Assembly: GCA_036674765.1 (NCBI GenBank)
Contig: JARVKI010000092.1
Location: 1 to 64,000, forward strand
Direction: 5' to 3'
DNA length: 64,000 nt
Origin: Seiridium cupressi
Lineage: Eukaryota > Ascomycota > Sordariomycetes > Amphisphaeriales > Sporocadaceae
Program-made: the position numbers and the translations under genes
Notes under the pieces: model-generated
Told to the model about the DNA's origin: nothing
The model's input: only the letters and a program-made list of their open reading frames with translations
Database searches by the model: none
Part shown: piece after piece, positions 59,982 through 64,000 of the stretch
Position numbering within the stretch: position 1 is the first letter of the stretch
Layout: every line of letters begins with the position of its first letter

Positions 59982-60235
59982 CTGGTGGGAAAGATCCACC
60001 CCATCCCCCATTTTTATTGTAATATTTTCACTTGTATGCGTGGTGGTTGCATGTACATAACAACATGAAAACAAACAAGATATTCAGCTTAAGACAAAAT
60101 TGCAAGAAGCAGAGTCAGATATGGGAAACATCATAGTAATGTTACAGATAATAGATATAACAAACAGTATCCCACAGCACCCGACATCATCCGATAAAAT
60201 CCTTTGTCTAGACTTTCTCATTCATAAATAGCGAG
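59982..60235. other. Intergenic 3' of the HET gene
   Basis: Nothing recognised. Confidence 0.3.
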
Positions 60236-60420
60236 AAAGATCGACGGTAATGTCCACTTCAACGTTCTCATTCATGTCAAGATGGAAATGAAGCGTACAA
60301 ACTGCTCACCCATCCAGCCGGAGATTTCGCTCGTCCTAGAAGACTCAGCTTCTATACATAATAGCTTGCGTATCAAAGAGAAATTTCCTCAAGGTCTTGT
60401 CTCCAAGTGTAAGGGTGTGG
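60236..60420 (-). repeat. Diverged duplicate of a 3'-terminal exon, copy B
   Basis: Direct repeat of 60594-60790, about 385 bp away. On the minus strand an acceptor (TCTTCTAG, exon from 60335) leads into TSEISGWMGEQFVRFISILT and a stop, matching MAELAGWMDEQFVRSIFLSS of copy A. The donor side has decayed (TTGAGGAAAT where copy A has TTGTGGTAAGT). Confidence 0.6.
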
Positions 60421-60593
60421 ATTATAAGCTGTTGTTGCGCTGAGGAAGTAATCTTCCTCTGCGCTCTCTACTCTATCTTATATACATGGCGCACAGACCA
60501 CGTGGTCTGGACCGTAACACCAGGCATCGCCGCCAAAGAAAGTATCGAGGCCGTTAGATGTAGTGGAGAGGCATGACAATGTGCTACTGTCAA

Positions 60594-60790
60594 CTACAGC
60601 CTGGTAATTTTCTCGAGGACCAATTTCCAGGCTACCTTCACTCGACAACTCTCCTCCATGGAAGATAAGAAGATGGATCGGACAAACTGCTCGTCCATCC
60701 AGCCGGCAAGCTCAGCCATCCTGGAGAATGTCAATTTCTGTAAATCATCGCCTGTGTATCGAAGGAGAACTTACCACAAGGTCTGACGGG
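60594..60790 (-). repeat. Duplicated 3'-terminal exon, copy A
   Basis: On the minus strand a GTAAGT donor at 60774 and a CAG acceptor bound a 54-bp intron (60721-60774). The exon 60720-60594 then reads on in frame from RQTLW into MAELAGWMDEQFVRSIFLSS and stops at 60594-60596. This looks like a genuine last exon of a minus-strand gene whose upstream part cannot be fully joined. It may belong to the candidate secreted-protein gene upstream. Confidence 0.5.
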
Positions 60791-61394
60791 AGGCATCGCC
60801 TCCTTGGAAGCTTCCCGCGTCCCTGCCCGACAAGTTCTTTCCACTTGCCATAAACCCCCCATTGAATTGGCTCCTGATCACATGGGTCGAATCCGGCCAC
60901 GCCCCGCTGGAACCCACTGAACGGTTGCCGTTCCTGCTGTTGGGGCACCTAAGGGTTGCCCAGTCCCTGCTAAGAGATAACCGAGAGCGAGTGGAGGCAT
61001 CACCTGGTGGCCTCCGAAGTTCTGAATTGACCACCTCAGTGGCTGCTATGGAAGATGTCAGCTATCCTGTTCATTTTGAGGCATGCATGTTATAGATCAC
61101 TTACCCAGGCCATAAAGGCACCATGCCAAAAGCATGTTTGTGCTACTTTAGTGCGGTATCAAAGCTCAGTGAGCTGAGATCTGCTGAGATGCTCCTGAAG
61201 AAGGACCAAGCTGGTTGCCGTTACGGTCGAAGACCTTGCGGACCTGGTCGGGACCAGGGACAAAAGGCTCATCTTCCAAGTCAAAACCTCCTCCTTCTCT
61301 CCCAATTCTCCAACTTCTTGGACAGACACTTCTCCTTACGACCAAGAGCCTTGTAGTGCTCCTTCAGACCAGCTGATTTGCCGCTGAAGTCGCG

Positions 61395-61464
61395 CTTGGT
61401 ACGAAAGTGTCGGCAGAAGGAGTGCTGTTCTTGGTACGAAAGTTTCGGTAGAATGAGTGCCAGT
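61395..61464. repeat. 35-bp tandem duplication inside a coding stretch
   Basis: Units 61395-61429 and 61430-61464 share 27 of the first 30 bases (CTTGGTACGAAAGTxTCGG). On the minus strand both encode a similar peptide (HSFYRNFRTK and HSFCRHFRTK). Because 35 is not a multiple of three, the duplication shifts the frame of the host gene. Confidence 0.75.
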
Positions 61465-61987
61465 TCTTGTACTTGTGTTTGTTTTCCTCGCACTCAGGCT
61501 TGTCACAGCCGGTGGGGTACGATTCGCTGAGATCTATCCAAGATATTCTTCTTCCCCTGTCTTTTTCATAGTCAGTGCATCTGGCTATGAATTTCGTCTG
61601 AAGATGGGTAGGTTCATACCTAAGGGGGAACTTCGTCCCAACGGCTGCGATGAGGAATCACACCGAACTGAGAGTTCGTGGCATAAGTATGGCCATGAGT
61701 ACGATTATGCAAGGTGTGGAAGGTACGTGGGTTCAGCGCCTGTCTTTGATGTACGTTCTTGAAGTACGGAGGGAGACTCTTGACGAGACTCGAGAGCGCT
61801 TGCCAGCCACAAAGTCAGTTGATAGTCAGAATCTCAGTAAGCGTTGTGTCCGATAGAGACTGGAAGGTGAACATATGTTCGTTTTTATTGCAGAGATGAG
61901 ACAAAAGGGAACATCACCATCATAGTCCATAATCGTCTGATCCATTGAGAAGGAGAGGCGCGACAGGAGAATGATTTGAGATGAAGA

Positions 61988-62089
61988 AGGTTTGGGATGA
62001 AGGGGGCTTGGGACGGAAGACGACTTGGGACGGAAGACGACTTGGGACAGAAGACGACTTGGGATGGAAGACGACTTGGGATGAAGGAG
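61988..62089. repeat. 17-bp minisatellite, about six units
   Basis: GACTTGGGACGGAAGAC-type units repeat from 61988 to 62089, the central four almost identical. The array lies just inside the first predicted intron of the secreted-protein candidate, about 100 bp from its donor. Confidence 0.85.
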
Positions 62090-62401
62090 GCTTGAGATAA
62101 ATGATACTTGGGATGGGAGCGTCCTGGGACGAAATGGGGTTTCGTCCCCTCTTTGGGAAGAAATAGATGAGGAGAATCGACTTACCAATGATTTTCCTCC
62201 AAGATGGGTGAAGTATCACCGACTCGAATTGCGTAACTGTTAGAGGTGTGTAGTTGATATCCCAATCCCTTGTGAAGGAGGGCCAAGGCCAAGCTCAGTA
62301 TCTGGAGCAGGCTGACCATGATGTGAGTAGGAGTGAGGGAGGAGGAGGGTGATGGTGAAGGAAGGGGGAGGAAAAAGATGTGATCCCTGTGAGAAAAGAA
62401 T

Positions 62402-62412
62402 GCTTTTATAGT
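62402..62412 (-). promoter_or_regulatory. TATA box of the secreted-protein candidate
   Basis: On the minus strand ACTATAAAAGC lies 83-93 bp before the ATG at 62319, in a good position for a fungal promoter. Confidence 0.55.
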
Positions 62413-62419
62413 CCTCTGG

Positions 62420-64000
62420 GGCCAGCCGGGTGCCTCAGGCTGATTGGCCAGTCACATTGAACTCACTTCGCCGATTGTTCTAATTTCCCGAAACAGTATA
62501 AACAGGGCGCTAAACTCATTGCCGGCGATTGTTCTGGCCTCTGGATCCACTGGCAGCGATTGTGCTGGTCCTCTGAGTTCACAGTCGCCGGCATCCTGAA
62601 ATCTGATTGGCGTACAGGGGCAGAAACAAACCGAAAAGGCAGCGCCTGTGTTGCTGCATTTGAAAAAAAAATTCTCAATCAGCCGCAGCCATTCCCACTT
62701 GACAATTTCCCAAACGGTATAAAGGGATTTCGTATTCACTAGCGGCGATTTGCTTTATTCTGATTAGCGGAACAGTAGCAGGCACAATCAGCAAAGAGGT
62801 ATGTACGTACACCTTTTACTACTTTGTCAGAAATTTCGAATCAGCCCAAGGCATTCATTCCCTGGCAATCAATCCGATGGGTTAAATTCGCTTGGTCGAT
62901 TAGACTGAATGGCCTGGCAAGGGGGTTTGGATTCACATGTGTTGGTATGACTAGATCCAGTTAGGTAGTCAGCGGGAGCTTGCAGGCATATTCCAATAAG
63001 GCGGTAGTTTGTTACTGCCAGAAGAGCAGGCTCAATTAGATAAGCTTATACTATCCCAGAGCCATTCCCATGTTCTTTGTACTGTTGGTGATCATGGAAA
63101 GGCCATGGAATGGGGTTTCTCAGTTCACAGTCGACGTGTGAATGAGATATGAACCGCACAACTTGTTAGATACAGTCGGACAGGGCAATACCCCTTCGTT
63201 CCTTTGTGGTCAAATTAACTATGTAACATCTTGAGCAATGATATCCCCCGCGATCCTTTCACAGCTAGCGATAGAATCAGCGGCTGCTATGCAAGACCGA
63301 AATAACCAAGCGAGGAGGAAGGCCTCTGGTACTTGCGTGGATATCTGGCCTACGCGAGGAATTGATGTGCTCATGTACCTTCTCTGGTCGTCCTCGCTTC
63401 GTAGATTCTTTTAATAGGTAAGCACAAATGCCTCATGTATCAGGATGATATCATCAAGAGTATACACGAATGGGTGACATCGGTTCTAAAGGTCTTCAAG
63501 ATGTCCCTACCTAGGTAGCTTTCCTCTGTACAGGATCTCTGTCAATTAGATGGAAGGAAGGGACAGTACAACTAGATTGCTCTTTGGCAGTTTTTGGATC
63601 TACCACTGGGATCAGTATTCAGAACCAGGCTTCTCAAAGGACTCTGTGCAACACAACTATCGTTACATGGTCCATCATGGGATCACTGCATCACTGCATC
63701 ACTGGAATCGTGTCACCATTGCTCGGGGACTCCGGGGTGTTTCTCAGATGACCACACGCAACATCAAAATTCCAGTCTGGACATATGTCGCTCTGGTATG
63801 ATTGTAGGTATATCACTTACTTGTTCGAAGTAGGGAAGGTGACATTGCAGCGAGAATATGGACGAAATTCAAACCCCCCAAACCTAGAACGCCGTGCTCA
63901 TGCAGTATCTGATTACCCTTTACCATGGCCTCCTTCTGCGCCCACCCAATTTTATCCTTCGGGCCCATCTACGTAGCCCGCTTTAGTAGGTCAACATCTT
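62420..64000. other. Intergenic end of window with scattered short repeats
   Basis: GCGATTGTTCT-like elements recur near 62472, 62524, 62557 and 62745, and a CCCxAACxGTATAAA box occurs near 62488 and 62708. A TCACTGCA direct repeat lies near 63684-63701. No gene is supported; the frames at 63550-63976 overlap each other and show no family. Confidence 0.4.

Larger units (their letters stand above)
61160..62319 (-). pseudogene. Candidate secreted Cys-containing protein, coding part broken
   Basis: Exon 1 (62319-62186) begins MVSLLQILSLALALLHKGLG, a clear signal peptide, and ends at a canonical GTAAGT donor. A TATA box lies 83-93 bp upstream. Further along the minus strand a readable body appears near 61560-61290: IARCTDYEKDRGRRISWIDL, ESYPTGCDKPECEENKHKYK, then KRDFSGKSAGLKEHYKALGR and EKCLSKKLENWERRR. 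A later frame gives FDLEDEPFVPGPDQVRKVFD and RNGNQLGPS. The frame is broken at least twice: by a 35-bp tandem duplication (61395-61464) and at an AGG run near 61270. The exons between 62186 and about 61560 are unresolved. I do not recognise the family. Confidence 0.45.

Overview
The window is nuclear DNA of a filamentous ascomycete (Pezizomycotina). Genes carry short introns of about 46-140 bp with GT..AG ends and CTAAC/CTGAC-like branch sites. Typical fungal families are present (Zn2Cys6 factor, HET protein, NACHT/STAND relic, fungal MFS), and there is an AT-rich block whose base composition is that of repeat-induced point mutation (RIP). The Fus3/Kss1-type MAP kinase looks most like the Fmk1/Pmk1 proteins of Sordariomycetes as I remember them; I could not run a search, so the class is an inference.

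Layout. 1-4.2 kb: RIP-ruined, AT-rich DNA with the gag start and a short palindromic LTR of a minus-strand retroelement. 4.3-19.2 kb: an accessory zone made mostly of gene relics (P450 tail, aldo-keto reductase with an internal deletion, frameshifted GNAT acetyltransferase, ankyrin fragment, NACHT/STAND pseudogene, broken SDR) plus a solo LTR with a perfect target-site duplication. Two intact-looking enzymes sit among them: an NmrA/isoflavone-reductase-like protein and a six-exon 2OG-Fe(II) oxygenase. 19.9-35 kb: conserved genes, namely OXR1/TLDc, a two-exon fungal protein of unknown role, the MAP kinase, SEC24 and a small one-pass membrane protein. 35-46 kb: a Zn2Cys6 regulator, an MFS transporter and a large multi-pass membrane protein with two HH-centred halves. 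46-56 kb: housekeeping genes, with uroporphyrinogen-III synthase and ERV1 divergent from a 361-bp promoter, then UTP22, SCOT and a DUF1989 protein. 57.5-60 kb: a HET-domain protein with WW-like modules and a damaged 3' splice site. 60-64 kb: a gene-poor end with a candidate secreted cysteine-containing protein that is partly broken by a tandem duplication, a 17-bp minisatellite and a duplicated 3' exon.

How the parts relate. The right-hand genes are independent core functions: COPII export, rRNA processing, heme synthesis, mitochondrial disulfide import, ketone-body metabolism and MAPK signalling. The left part reads as a decaying accessory region, perhaps the edge of a former metabolic gene group, next to transposon debris; no polyketide or peptide synthase is visible. 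Self/non-self families (HET, NACHT, ankyrin) occur at both ends. Exon positions were worked out by hand from splice signals and reading-frame closure. All family calls are from motif recognition only.
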